From positions 78,568,374-78,632,373 of the forward strand of contig NC_039368.1 of assembly GCF_003573695.1 (NCBI RefSeq): DNA of 64,000 bases, written 5' to 3'. The translations under genes were made by a program, and so were the position numbers. The stretch comes from Papaver somniferum. Its lineage: Eukaryota; Streptophyta; Magnoliopsida; Ranunculales; Papaveraceae. This document shows, piece by piece, positions 44,597 to 56,159 of this stretch; within the stretch, counting starts at the first letter, position 1, and the number at the start of each line of letters is the position of its first letter. The notes under the pieces were generated by a model that saw only the letters and a list, made by a program, of their open reading frames with translations, did not search any database and was not told the DNA's origin.

Positions 44597-44980
44597 ATCA
44601 TATCCAAATTTGCTTTGCTTGGTTTTAAAACCACTTTTTATCTTTTACCAAGTTCCGGATTCTGTTTCCTGTAAAACTTTCCTCTAATAAATTTACTCAG
44701 CTTCTTGGAAAGTAATTTTAGTAAAACATTTTGCTCATCTGAAATTTTACTATATCTTTTCCTCTTGCACCAAGTTTAAGATATATCTATAATAAAATGC
44801 TTCTATTCCAGCTTTTTTCTTTACTCCAACAGAAAAATCTTGAGTCAATTTCACAGACTATAGGACTATTATGGAACGAATAAGGAGATGGACAATGAAA
44901 CATTACAGAGTTAGTAACTTAGTATCATAAAGACTGCACATGCTCGTGTCCCTCTCTCTTTGACATTGAAGACATCGTGA
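44597..44980. other. Intergenic upstream of TLDc gene
   Basis: AT-rich; nothing recognisable beyond the probable TLDc promoter. Confidence 0.4.
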
Positions 44981-45105
44981 TATCATGATTTCTGTTCTTT
45001 CATTTACTGATTGACATAGAACAGGAATAAGACCAGTATCAATGCACTTGCACGGGCTCAATATTTCCATCCATCAATCAATGGCCAGAGTGCTACTGGG
45101 CCCAA
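44981..45105 (+). repeat. Copy of PUS5 3' flanking sequence
   Basis: TATCATGATTTCTGTTCTTT, ATGCACTTGCACGGGCTCAA, ATTTCCATCCAT and CAGAGTGCTACT occur here and, in the same order and orientation, at 49411-49551 beside the last PUS5 exon. The two copies flank the SWIM gene. Confidence 0.85.
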
Positions 45106-45451
45106 AAGATCGGAGGTGCTTAACTGCATGAAACTGAAAGAAACAGAACCAAGAATTTAATATCTGTAATCACTATTGAGCTGAAAATATTATCTATTGT
45201 CAGAATGTATCCACTTGTAACAAGGGGTCACATGATCACTTGAAAAGTGAGCAATGTTCATACCCATCCCACATACATGGTAAGGGTTTCAAACGTAACC
45301 TGTATCAAATGTAAGATAGTGCAGTGGAGAATACTACAAAAGAAATCTGAACTGAGCATAGCATGACATCCAAAGTTTAAGATCATTAGGAAAATTACCT
45401 TCAGAGAGCACTCTTCAAATAATGAGGGTGGTTTATTTCTGAATCAAGTGC

Positions 45452-48400
45452 TCAACTCAACATTGTAAGTCTCTTCTTTTGCCCATTCTTTTTCATGGCA
45501 ACACTTCTGGAGCTTCTCTTCAAATGAGAAGGAAGTCCTAGGACAGAAGATGGATGGCCAACAGATGTTCTACCTTTTTTAGCAGTCCATTTCAAGGGTA
45601 ATTTCTTTACGATGTTGGAAACACCATTAGAACTATCCAACTCAACTGATCTCTGAACCTGGTTCAACATCTGGTTGGCCCATGCAAGTGACTGATCAAG
45701 TGCAACTGAATCATCCATGGGTTTTTGCCACAAACTGAGAATGATGGATCTGAATGACTGAAATGACATTGAAGGCTGATTATCCTGACCCTTATTACTA
45801 CACACCATATTCACCTTTATCACATGCTTGCAAAGGTTTCCTTGCAATGACCACGAACAATCACAAAGAGAGAAATCTGACCCCGGATTCCACACTATGT
45901 GTGTCTGACTAGGGTCTTTCTGACTAATGACCTTGGCAAAGAGGCGATCTTTGTCGTCAAAGATAACAGCACTTTCTGGAATTTGCGAAGCTCGATGCCA
46001 TGAAGATGATGCAATGTAATCAGCCTTAACACTTTGAAAGGAATCAATGTCAGCAGCGTAGCGGTCGAACCAGTAGCTTGGATGTAATTCAGTGTTCAGC
46101 TTGTGGACTAACCAATCTACTCGTTGCAGTGATCCTAGATGTGAATCATCATACAATAAATGCTTCAGCTTCAAATGGTAGCCTTCAATGGCACCACAAG
46201 CCTCCTGGCTGGCTAGCGGAAGAGATCTCATAGTTGTGAGCCACATTTCTGTGTACAGCAATTTAAGGTAAATTACAAGGTTAATACCAAGATCAACAAA
46301 TTATAACATATCCCCAACATACATGATGAAAGAGGAAAAACTGTAATCTAACCGATCTTAGGGACCCAGCAGGCCTTGAAGTATTTCATGAAGGAAGTTT
46401 GGTCAACAAAATCTTGTATGAATTCCTCCATGACATCTACGGAATCCACACCTCCCCATATGCTGTAGACAATTCGCCCAAGACGTTTAAACATCTCCCT
46501 CTGAACTTCAATGTTATGACATTTCTTGATTACGTTTCGGAGCCATGACCTACGGACACGCCAAAGAGAGAAAAAGACAGGACAGCAGAATATTTCCCTG
46601 AAACATCAGTCAATAACGAAATCAAGACGCGAAATTCTGAACTGCAAAAGAATAGGTTAAGCCTTACAGAAATAGGTTATTAAGTCTTAAACTAAAACTC
46701 AATTGAAGCCCCACTTTTGACTTGTTCACAAGAATCACAATACACAAGGAGATGATCCAACAGTAACACACGGATTGGCATACATAACAATTCAGTCCTT
46801 CCTAAATTTTTATTCCTTCAACCAGTGCTTCAGATTGCAAATTATTAAACGGTATTTGTTTCTCAAAATAACTCTTGCTGGCTGCATGAAATGTGAATAT
46901 GAAAAATTGAAAATCTATATTATGAGCTTCTCATGCTTTTCAGCTGAATACAGGTATAGTCTATGTCTTATAAGACGCCACGCGGACACCTAGGCATAGC
47001 CTAGGCGCTAAAGTGGGAGTTTGGTGCCTAGGTGCCTCATTTAGCTGGGGTTCTTTATTAAGACCTAATTTACCAACCTAAACCCTAAAATCTGACCCAC
47101 GGCTCCATATTGTATACCCTAAGGCCACTCCCCAAACAGCATAGGGTACACAGGTAAAAACTTAAAAATCTTACCTGATTGGATCCACCTCTGCAGCCGC
47201 ATCATCAATCATAAACACATTGATGTTCCAGGCAGAGTCGACTGAACGAGCTCGATCAACAAGAGCTTTCATCCATTTGGACACATCTTGCTTGGCAGAG
47301 CTACGTGTTATGACCCAAGCAACTGGAAGGGCATGATGTCTTGAGTCAAACACAAGAAGAGTACACAAAGGATACTGCCACAACAGTAATTAAACAAAAA
47401 AAGATTTGATTATAAGCTTGTATTAATACCTGGGCATCGTAAACAAACTGCATATATTTGCTCCCTACCTTAAGCTTCTTGATGCCAAATGTTGAATCGG
47501 CAGCCATGAGACTGTGATGTCCAAAACGGATCATTTGTTGCAGCTGCCACTCTGTCTGAATCCCTAAGATGAATGAATCCGTATCTGATGCATCTTGATA
47601 TATAAAAGTTGATTTCTTGTTCTTCTCTACCCACAATTTGATGCTAACTTGATCATCAAGATCCAACTCATGTGTTGACCGTCTGATAATCAACCCCATT
47701 TTACGGACATACTCTGATGCTGACATAGTAACTTTAGAATTTGAACCACAGTAGCGTTGAACACTTTCAATGTGATTCTGCAATATATTCTCCTCGGGGA
47801 TGCCCAGATAAATCAATGCCATTGTTTGTTGTTGGATTTCATCACAAATATACGGAACTGTTTTCGCACCAGGACCTATAGCATCTCGGTCTAGTGGACC
47901 ATGGCAAACAAATCCAGACTTGTTCACATGTTGACGCCTATCATTGTATATAAGTAGTGCAGCAGTCGGACGAGCATATAAACGCTTCACTACAAAATTG
48001 CAAGTACACCCCCTCATGGATTGAGGTCTAGCAGCTCGATTTCTAGTGTTTATTCGATACCTCCTGCTAGGCAATATTTCTCCACCCTCTCCATAATTTT
48101 CTGGACCAAATGAGCACCAGTATCTGCAGGAAAAATGACCCCTTAAATCAAGTAAAGCATCTATCATATGTGAATGCAATATTATCCCAAAAGATCAATA
48201 CAAAAGAGTTCTCTCTTGATATGAGAGAGGAACATCTGCTGACACCCAATACTCTTTAATGCAGTTATAACCTGCCAAGACAAATTATCCTACAATGAAT
48301 GCCAAAGATATACATTTTTCTGGACTAAATGAGCACAGGTATCTGCGTGAAAACAATATTATCCCCGAAAGATCAATACAAAAGAGTTCTCTCTTGACAT

Positions 48401-48952
48401 GAGGGTCTACTGACACCCAATACTCTTCAATGCAGTTATAATCTGCCAAGACAAATACTACAATGAATGTCAAAGGTATACACATTGACAGTTCCCCGAA
48501 ACCTGAGTGCCAAACTAGGCACACATGTTAAAACAAACATACTTCAAAATACAATTCACTGCCCGCAATTTAGCTTTATTAGGGACTATCCAGTGATTAA
48601 GCTACAGTAATCATGGAAAGGAAATGCTGTGTATTTAAGCATAAACACACACACAGAAGAAATGATCTAGGTTGAGTACTTACAGGCGGTATTCAAGATA
48701 TTCATCACTCTTGTAACTAGTCAAACTTCCTCTGGTACGTTTTTTTCCTTTTTCAATATGAAACCGAGTTGGGCATTCAGCGATAGAGCACTCACCAATT
48801 ATAAATGAATCAACTCTATCATATGGAATCAGTGCTACATCATCATGGTGCTCTGAAGTTCCATATTTGGTCCAAGTAAGATCAGCAGATGTGAATTCCT
48901 CCTTTGGTGGATTTTGTAACCTAATATCTTCAATTGATTCTATTATCTCCAT
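45452..48952 (-). CDS. SWIM zinc-finger protein, MULE transposase-derived
   Basis: A five-exon model: 48952-48684, 48123-47469, 47374-47175, 46597-46353 and 46248-45452. All introns are GT-AG, phases match, and the total is 722 codons (721 residues). It looks like the plant SWIM family protein of the At1g60560 type. The N-terminus has DLTWTKYGTSEHHDDVALIP and CTCNFVVKRLYARP. A MULE-like core follows with AADSTFGIKKLKYPLCTLLV (first Asp) and MIDDAAAE (second Asp), then SQEACGAIEGYHLKLK. The SWIM finger CDCSW...LCKH has Cys585, Cys587, Cys596 and His598. The gene is intact, spliced and conserved, so it is probably a domesticated transposase with a nuclear DNA- or protein-binding role; its exact function is unknown. 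Upstream Met 48982 is in frame, but 48952 fits the family start. Confidence 0.87.
46985..47165. repeat. Repeat remnant in SWIM intron 3
   Basis: Contains CCTAGGCATAGCCTAGG and GTGCCTAGGTGCC palindromic motifs unlike the rest of the intron. I take it for a small dispersed-element remnant; class unknown. Confidence 0.35.
48285..48480 (-). repeat. Intronic duplication of exon 2 acceptor region
   Basis: About 48315-48470 repeats 48095-48290 in SWIM intron 1: CTGGACTAAATGAGCAC versus CTGGACCAAATGAGCAC, then AAAGATCAATACAAAAGAG, GACACCCAATACTCTT and TGCAGTTATAA. It contains the first ~26 bases of exon 2 and a CGCAG acceptor. If spliced from exon 1 it reads YLCSFSPEKCISLAFIVG and meets a stop. Confidence 0.85.
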
Positions 48953-49284
48953 CAAATCAAACAGATAAATTCCCTTATCCAAATAACCTTTGTATAACCA
49001 AGGTTTTAAATTAGGGTTTTAGGTTTCTCAGGGAGAGGTTTAAGGAAGCACTGATGCTAAAAAAATCTTTCTTTTGGTCCGGAGGAGGTTTTAGACATAA
49101 ATTATTAGGGCCAGTCCCGGCTTTGGATAATCTACTATCGGGCCGGAACCCGAATCATTTGTTACCATATACTATAACCCTCTGTTTCAGTAAAAGTGAT
49201 ATTTTTTCTTTTCCAGTTTAGCAATTTTTAGGCAAAATGAAAATATCGTTTTCCTGAAACGCAGGTTGTAACCTCGATTTCACC
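48953..49284. other. SWIM upstream region
   Basis: Non-coding; probable promoter and leader of the SWIM gene. No TATA box stands out. Confidence 0.4.
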
Positions 49285-49420
49285 ATTTTTTTGTTTATGC
49301 AGTTGGTTACAACGGATTCAAAATGGACAGGTAATTTTGATTTCACCATTTCTTTTTTCATTTCCACTTTGAGTTCAACTTGGTACAGATTTGAATTGAA
49401 ATATTTCACTATCATGATTT
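49285..49420 (+). pseudogene. Inverted fragment of PUS5 exon 2 and intron 2
   Basis: On the plus strand TTATGCAG is followed by TTGGTTACAACGGATTC and AAAATGGACAG with a GTAATTTTGATTTCA intron start. This matches the 28-base exon 2 of PUS5 (52766-52739, minus) with its splice sites and about 80 bases of intron 2 further on. The only exonic difference I see is AAAATGG for AAAACGG. It is a non-functional copy in opposite orientation, 3.3 kb from the source. Confidence 0.88.
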
Positions 49421-49551
49421 CAGTTCTTTCATTTACTGTTTCACAGAACAAGAATAAGATTAGCAAGTCTAGCATCGATGCACTTGCACGGGCTCAACAT
49501 TTCCATCCATGGTGCTTAATTCCCAATCAGTGGCCGCCAGAGTGCTACTAG
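49411..49551 (+). repeat. PUS5 3' flank, partner of 44981-45105
   Basis: See 44981-45105. Lies within or just past the PUS5 3' untranslated region (minus strand). Confidence 0.85.
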
Positions 49552-49562
49552 GTCTGCTTCAC

Positions 49563-52500
49563 TTAATAAGCTTCTTCTTGAGATTGGAGCATATATGGGA
49601 GAGGCGCTGTAATCTGAATAACCTGAAAATTTTGGAAGACATTTTCCGAATTAAAGTTTGCGAGGTCCTTATAAGTTCTATATTATTGAACAAGATCATT
49701 CGTGCGCAGAAGGCCACAAGTCTCTTTGAACTTGGGAAGTGACTTTGCTAGTTACCTCGTCAGTAGTAGGATGGTGAAGAACCGCTTGATGAGCATGCAA
49801 GAAATAGCCACAGTCTCCAGGAAGAGGTCTCATTGGCCTCTGATAACCTCTGCATAGATTGAAAATCCAACAAAATATGAAATCAGATTTGGAGCTAAAG
49901 ATTGTCCAATACATTGTAACCTAGCTACAAATACAAATTTTGAGGGACAAAATGATTTGTTCTCATAGGATGCTTATCCTTTCAATATAACAAAAGTAAA
50001 AAATTGTATACCCATCCTTTTCATGACTGCCATCCACAGGTTCAGAATCAAAACTAATAGGAACCCCGCCAGAGGCATAGAGAGGATCTCCTGACAAACA
50101 ACAACCAATGGTAAATAATTAGTTTTTCTTCATATGTTGGTTCATTTAGTAGAAAACTCAAGGGAATCAAAACAGTATTCATTACAAATCAAAGGTGTTT
50201 TAAAATGGATTATATTAATTGACCTAGTTCAAAGCTAGTAATACCAGGACGGTTATTATTGAAGGATTTACCTGCAAGAGGGTGACCTATAAAAGATAGA
50301 TGTATGCGAATTTGATGTGGTCGCCCTGATTGAATTTCAACCTACACAAATAAAAAGAAGAACCAATATTTAATAACAAGTCACAGACTCACGGTGGTGC
50401 AGAAACTGAGAGATCCCAACGGTGAACAACAACAGAGATGTAGATCCAGTTGTGAGTTCACTTAGACCAGAATGACTGATGACAGATATATGACCCAAGT
50501 TGGATATGAAAACGTGGGCAGCGATACCACAGAAGCATCGCGGCAATAGCATATTGTCACAGAAAAAAGTGCTACCTAACTAAGTTTTCAGGCATCAAGA
50601 GTCATTCCTATACAGACATCTATAGAATTGTCATTGATTATTTATCAAACGTAAGAGCACTAGTAACGAGATATTCAACTTTAATTTTAAGTGGTTTTTT
50701 AACCGTAAATTCACTCTTCATGTGTTGTAAAGATAAAATGCATGCACAATTGTGGTTATTAGAAATTCTAGTTGTGGACAGACAGCAATGTCAGCAAATA
50801 AACATCATCTACCAATGAATGCACTAATTTTCTACCACTGCACTATCTTCTTTCTGTTTCTCAAGTAGCTAGTTTTTTCCGTACATAACATCTCAGCTTA
50901 TTCAGTTGCATATAATTATACTTGATGGACCAATAATGAACCAAGAAGAGGCAAAGTGATCCCCCCAGGCAAAATTAATCATTCCCAATATAATGAACGG
51001 ATAGAAAAACAAACAGAAAAGTTTAAAAGACAAACAGATCTTAGATCATAGCATGCTCATACATTTGTAACTAGAGCACCTGAACCAATGAGCGATTTCT
51101 TTGTACATCTCTCTCGAGAACTTTAACTTTGCTCAGAGCTGGTTTTCCTAGTTGAATTGCAAAGAAAGAAGCACTGTTACAGAAAATATGAATACTTGGT
51201 GATAGATAAAAATGGCTGACAGTACAAACAGCGGAATTATACCAGTGTACCATGAGAGTGCATTACTCCATGCGAGAGAGAATATTAACAAACAATTGTG
51301 AAACAGTGTAGCTATATGTACAATAAGATCGGACAACTAGAAACAAAACCTGATGAGGATGCCATATAAAGTCCTTTAGCTACCCCAGCATATCGCATTG
51401 CTCCTATAGGCTGGCTAATGACAACCTATGATACACAAAAGATAACCTTTAGCTTGTAAAACATATAAATCCATAAAGGGTTGCCATCAATTTGTATTTA
51501 AAGATGTTACTAAGAAGACCTCTTGGCCCATAAAGCAACCACTTAGGAAGAATAAGATACAATAATAAGATAGAGGTGCATAACAATGCAAGTTGCACCA
51601 GAAAGATAACTGCTAAGTTTACACAACAAGAACCCATGCCATGGAGAAACACAAGAATCCAGAAGTACACAGGAAGAAACCGATCATCTGAATGCTTTAA
51701 TTTTACCTCATCCTTTTCGATTATCCCTGTGGCTAATGCCCTATATAATTTTGAAATTTTCCTTCCATTGCGCTCAGTGTTGGTATTCTGCACAGCCGGA
51801 AAGTGTTAGTCATGAAACGGAATGTCTAAGCCTAGAAATCAACAGGCTATGAGGAATGCAATATTGGTACACTGAAAAGCTGGGGGAACTGACCTTTTCA
51901 TGAACAACTGCTGTGCCATGAGCAAAATACGCGGACAAGCGAGTTTTGGCAAGCTTTGACTTCGCACAAAGAAGTATTCCTAAGGAAACAATAGCGAACA
52001 GCAAGAAACTCAGATGAAAGATTAAATCTATTATGAGTTTAATACAAAGCCTAGAATCCCTAACTAAACCAAGTATCAAATAATGCAATGCAGCATCAAA
52101 TATCACGAAGAATAACACCACTATCTTATCGAATAGAGAACAACCTGACGTCCCCCGTCCTAATCGATGAACAGGAACAGGATGTGGTTCTTGATCACCT
52201 GATTTCCCTCCCCTCCATTGCAGCTGTGTTAAAACAGTCCGCTGCTGGAAAAGTCCTCCAGGCAAAACTTGTAGTCCAGATGGTTTATTTAAAGCAACCT
52301 AAACAAAACAACATCCGCCACAACTTGGTAACTAGTATCTTAACCAAAATTTAGCAAAACCAAATAGTGTATGTTCTTAAAATGCTTACCAGATGATTAT
52401 CTTCATATAGAACATCTAATAAGTAAGGAGCGTCAGGTTCTTTCCACGGAATTCGATGATAAACAAGTTCCGAACCCTCCCTATTTGCACAACCCACATT

Positions 52501-53005
52501 ATAATTATAAATTAAAAAATCCCCTAAATCAATGAAAATGGATGAAACAAAACACCAAAAATTCCATCTAAAATCACGAAGACAAAAACCTGAGAATCGT
52601 GTCCGGGTTCGTTTCAATTTGACCGTCAATTGTTATCTACAAGTATCCAATTCAAATTTGTCCTAAGTTGAACCGATTGGAGATGAAAAATCAAAAAGAT
52701 ACTAACAAAAAAAAAAAAAGTGTTGAAATCAAAATTACCTGTCCGTTTTGAATCCGTTGTAACCAACTGCACAGAAGAGATAACAATCATCAGAATCGGA
52801 GTGGGGATTAAGTATACGAGTAGTAGCATTACCCTTGGAACGGAGCAGAAGTACTGTGCTTAGTTGAGTAGAAGTTGATGAGAGTTGAACCGCTGATGTT
52901 GGGTTTGACAGTATCTGCGTAGGTTAATCCGCCGTTGAAATCAGGCCATTCAACTCCGAATGTTTCAAGTATGGGAGAGCCTTCGTTTTCTGCTGAACTT
53001 GACAT
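49563..53005 (-). CDS. PUS5: RNA pseudouridine synthase 5
   Basis: A thirteen-exon model of 368 residues: 53005-52833, 52766-52739, 52636-52590, 52480-52390, 52298-52145, 51979-51894, 51787-51707, 51425-51350, 51147-51080, 50341-50272, 50090-50012, 49849-49756 and 49622-49563. All are GT-AG and in phase, and the total is 369 codons. It converts uridines to pseudouridine in an RNA target; the target and compartment are unknown. An S4-like part holds GWLQRIQNGQITIDGQ, and the RluA core has LNKPSGLQVLPGG, HRLGRGTSG (residues 157-165) and GRPHQIRIHL. Gly160 occupies the usual catalytic Asp position of HRLD. The last exon is short and ends QSQEEAY; reading through its donor at 49755 gives a false longer frame to 49696. 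A divergent promoter lies at 53006-53200. Confidence 0.9.
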
Positions 53006-53189
53006 TTCACACTGGTAGAAGAAGAGAAAACCAAAGTAAAATGCTCTCAACTCTTGGTTTCTTTCTTATTACGCGTGCCGGAGACCGCAAGACCAAAACC
53101 CGAAAAGTATCCGCATGTAACATAAGCGATGTCTTTTGAAAATAAAGAAAATTGTCTTTCTCCCTCCTTTTCATACAGGTAAAAATTCT

Positions 53190-53320
53190 CAAACATAACC
53201 CTAGTATTCTCAGCATTTCTGATTGCTTTAGATTCTTGATCTTCTTATTAATAAGATTTTGTGTCCGCTTGATTTAGGATCCTCCTCTCGTGGGATTCTC
53301 ACTGATCGTTGAACCACATG
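53190..53320 (+). other. Possible non-coding first exon of a plus-strand transcript
   Basis: The stretch ends ...GAACCACATG followed by GTACGC, a possible donor. A 43-base segment at 53698-53740 is bordered by CTAG and GTATTT. Joined, they encode only a 14-codon frame. It may be a divergent or non-coding transcript, or the leader of the ferrochelatase locus. Weak evidence. Confidence 0.25.
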
Positions 53321-56159
53321 GTACGCTTTGATTTCGTTAAACCCTATTTTGTTGATTGAATGAATTTTGGTGTTAGTACAATTTTGATGTGGATCTACTG
53401 TTTTTGATCTATGATTATGAGTTATTAGGTCAATTTTTTGTTTCGTATATCTTTGATGAGTTTGAGTTTCTTCTTTGCCATGAGAATTGATTTGGTTTTT
53501 ATTGTTTAAACAAGTATACAGGGTTCTCTCTCAGTTACATGTTTGATCTATAAAAAGTACTAGAGTTCTCATAATTGATATTACTGTTGATATGTTAGGA
53601 TTTTGATTGTTTTCTTGATATGATGTGCTCCATGAACTCATAATTTTGTCTAAATGTTCTAGCCTTGATAGATTGATTTTCAAATTGATAGTTCTAGGTA
53701 CAAGCCCCGGACGGATGGCAAAATGCACTTTGTTTATAAGGTATTTTTTTCCCTTTGGTTTTGTTTTGTATGTTGCAAATTTTTCCAAAGAAAAATTTTA
53801 GGACTAAAATGAACACTTGCGTGTTTGCGTTTTGCTGGTATTTTCATATATTTGTTTAGAACTTCCTAGTAATGTGATGCCAATTAATTACCTTTCTACA
53901 CGCTATCTCTAAATTTGAAGGTGTTCTTCTTCAAAGTGTAAATAGGTTTGCATATTGTCATGGATAACCATTGTTCATGCCCATGAACAGTTTTAATTTA
54001 GACATGTACATAAACATCACCGAATATAGACGGAATCAACATTTCTTTTTGGTTCTTGGTTTCCCTTTATAGAAAAACTCTGCCTTTTTTTCTTTGGACG
54101 TTCCCCTTCATAGTTAATTGGGCTAAAAGCATCATCATTGGGTTCAAAACATAAACCGAGTCTTCACTACCATTGATTTTATCTTCTTTAGACTGATCGA
54201 GGTTCTGGTTCTCCGTGTCTTTCTTTGATGCTTCTGAATGCAACGGCGGATGTTTCCTTTTGTGTATACATCTGAATTTATATGGGGCTCCGGAGTTGTT
54301 TTTATCTGTCGTACTCATTACAGCACTGTTTGTCGGGGACAACTGTCAACTCTCAACTTCATGAGTGAATTCAACTGGCACTTATTGTTTTCTCAATTTC
54401 CCAATTCCATTGATTTAGTTTCTGAAACTTGAATAACACCTGCATTAGATATAATTCTATGTTAGGTAGGTATATTTAAGATTTGACCAAATCAAATTGT
54501 GGATTAAGGACTGCTACCTGAATGTAAATTATTGAATACTTCTTTCTACACAACGTTCTGTGAGAAACCCGTTCGTTCTTTATCAGAATCTTCAAACCTT
54601 CACTTGACGTCGTTCATGACACTGCCACATATAACTGCCATCAATAGAAACCAACCTTTCCGTGTTGGCAAATAAATTCCAATATTCTGTATGGTTTGAC
54701 CTTGGCTCATGTTGATTGGCATAGCATAGAATAATTTAACAGAGAATCACCTTCTTCTTAATACAAAATGTTGAGTTAGCATCAGTGGGGGACACTGTAA
54801 GCCTTGGGATGTATACCCCGATTCTATATACGTAATTATCCGTTATGATATGTGCTGCAGTAATTCTATGATCAATTTGCTTTACAATCCACCGTGTTCC
54901 GTTGAAACGGCCCATGCTCTGATTTATATTCCGGAGTATTGGAACTCGTAGTTTTTAAGTTGTCTATCTTCAATCTACATATCTTCATTGTCTAATATGG
55001 GTTTTTGTCGACCTGAATATCACCAGATAGGAGTCTCCAGTACTGGCTCCACAATTCTGGATTTGTTATTTTGCAAAACAAAAAACGTTATAAACATTTT
55101 ATCATAGTAACTTACTGAAACCTAAGCAGCTGCCTCTTGCCATTCTCTGTCCTCATCCATTATTTTATGATTCTAGGAATGCAGAACAGTGGGTTAATTT
55201 GGTTATTTTGCTGTGGTGTGTGATTGTGTTTGTAGTGTTACCAAATGATGTGATATCCTAAAATGTTAGGATTTGGGGCGGCCAGAAAAAGAGCAATCTT
55301 TTGGTTTGTATGCAACTTTTGGAATCATGCATAACATTTACGGTTACAATTTTTTTGTTCCTTTTGTCTGAAAAGAAGCGACTTTTGTTACTTGACGGTG
55401 GCAATATTTCCCTTTGTAACTGTTTTGACTTGTGAGATTTTCTAATCTTAATTGTTAGGGATAGGACCGAGTACCACATCTTTAAACGTTAAGCGACTGT
55501 TGGGTTGGCTATTTGGCAAAGATTTGCATAAGTCAAGCTACCACAGATGCACGTTTTTGAAGTGACTATTGGGGTTTCCGATTGTGCCTTAAGCGCTGCC
55601 TGTTGGGGTTTGTCTATTGGATTGTGTCTTAAAGGAGTAGCCAATCAGATAGCGATGGCTGGGATAGTCAGTGCTGACATGGCTTCACCAAAATCAAGTA
55701 TGATTGTGGTGCTGACATGTGGCAATTTGGGGGTCCCTAATTATAAGAAAAGATGCTCTCTTTCCTCTATGTTTATTTATGAATGGTTTTCTCCCACTAT
55801 GTTTGTTTTCCTTAATCTAGCATTATCCTCGGTTAACATTTTCTCACGAATATACATGTAGCTTCAACTATAGATGGTTCAAAATATAAATGGTGGTATG
55901 AATAGGAGGTGTTAGTTATCATTGAACCAGTCAGTCGCCCTGAAATTTAATTTTGTGGACTAGTCAGTCAACATTGAACTTCCAATGCATTCTTGACTAA
56001 CTCGAACATCAAAGGAAGGATAATAAACATTCTACATTTAGCTTGTTAGATACAGAGATACTACTGCATAAAATGAAGGTTGGAGCTATTCATAATTCAT
56101 TTTGCTTTACTTTTTTTAGTAATAGCAAAAATAATAAGTTTGTTTCTCATTTTTTGCAG
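53321..56159. other. Intergenic or long intron, no gene supported
   Basis: AT-rich and stop-rich. A 91-codon minus-strand frame at 54067-54342 is rich in Lys, Asp and Ser (KRKHPPLHSEASKKDTENQN and similar). It looks protein-like but I do not recognise it and it has no partner exon. The rest shows nothing. Confidence 0.4.

Noticed and set aside
47380..47468. Longer SWIM exon 2 reading VGSKYMQFVYDAQ
   Set aside because: The donor at 47468-47467 (AAG|GTAGGG) gives the conserved KKLKYPLCTLLVFDS junction; the extra residues are intron.
48680..48982. SWIM start at Met 48982
   Set aside because: In frame, but the Met at 48952 begins the conserved MEIIES block; the upstream ten residues look like leader.
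49696..49756. Longer PUS5 C-terminus by reading through the exon 12 donor
   Set aside because: A GAG|GTAACT donor and a 60-base last exon at 49622-49563 restore the family-like APLP...QEE ending.
55547..55861. 104-codon plus-strand frame upstream of the ferrochelatase locus
   Set aside because: Mixed hydrophobic composition without family features; does not join in frame to the ferrochelatase exons.
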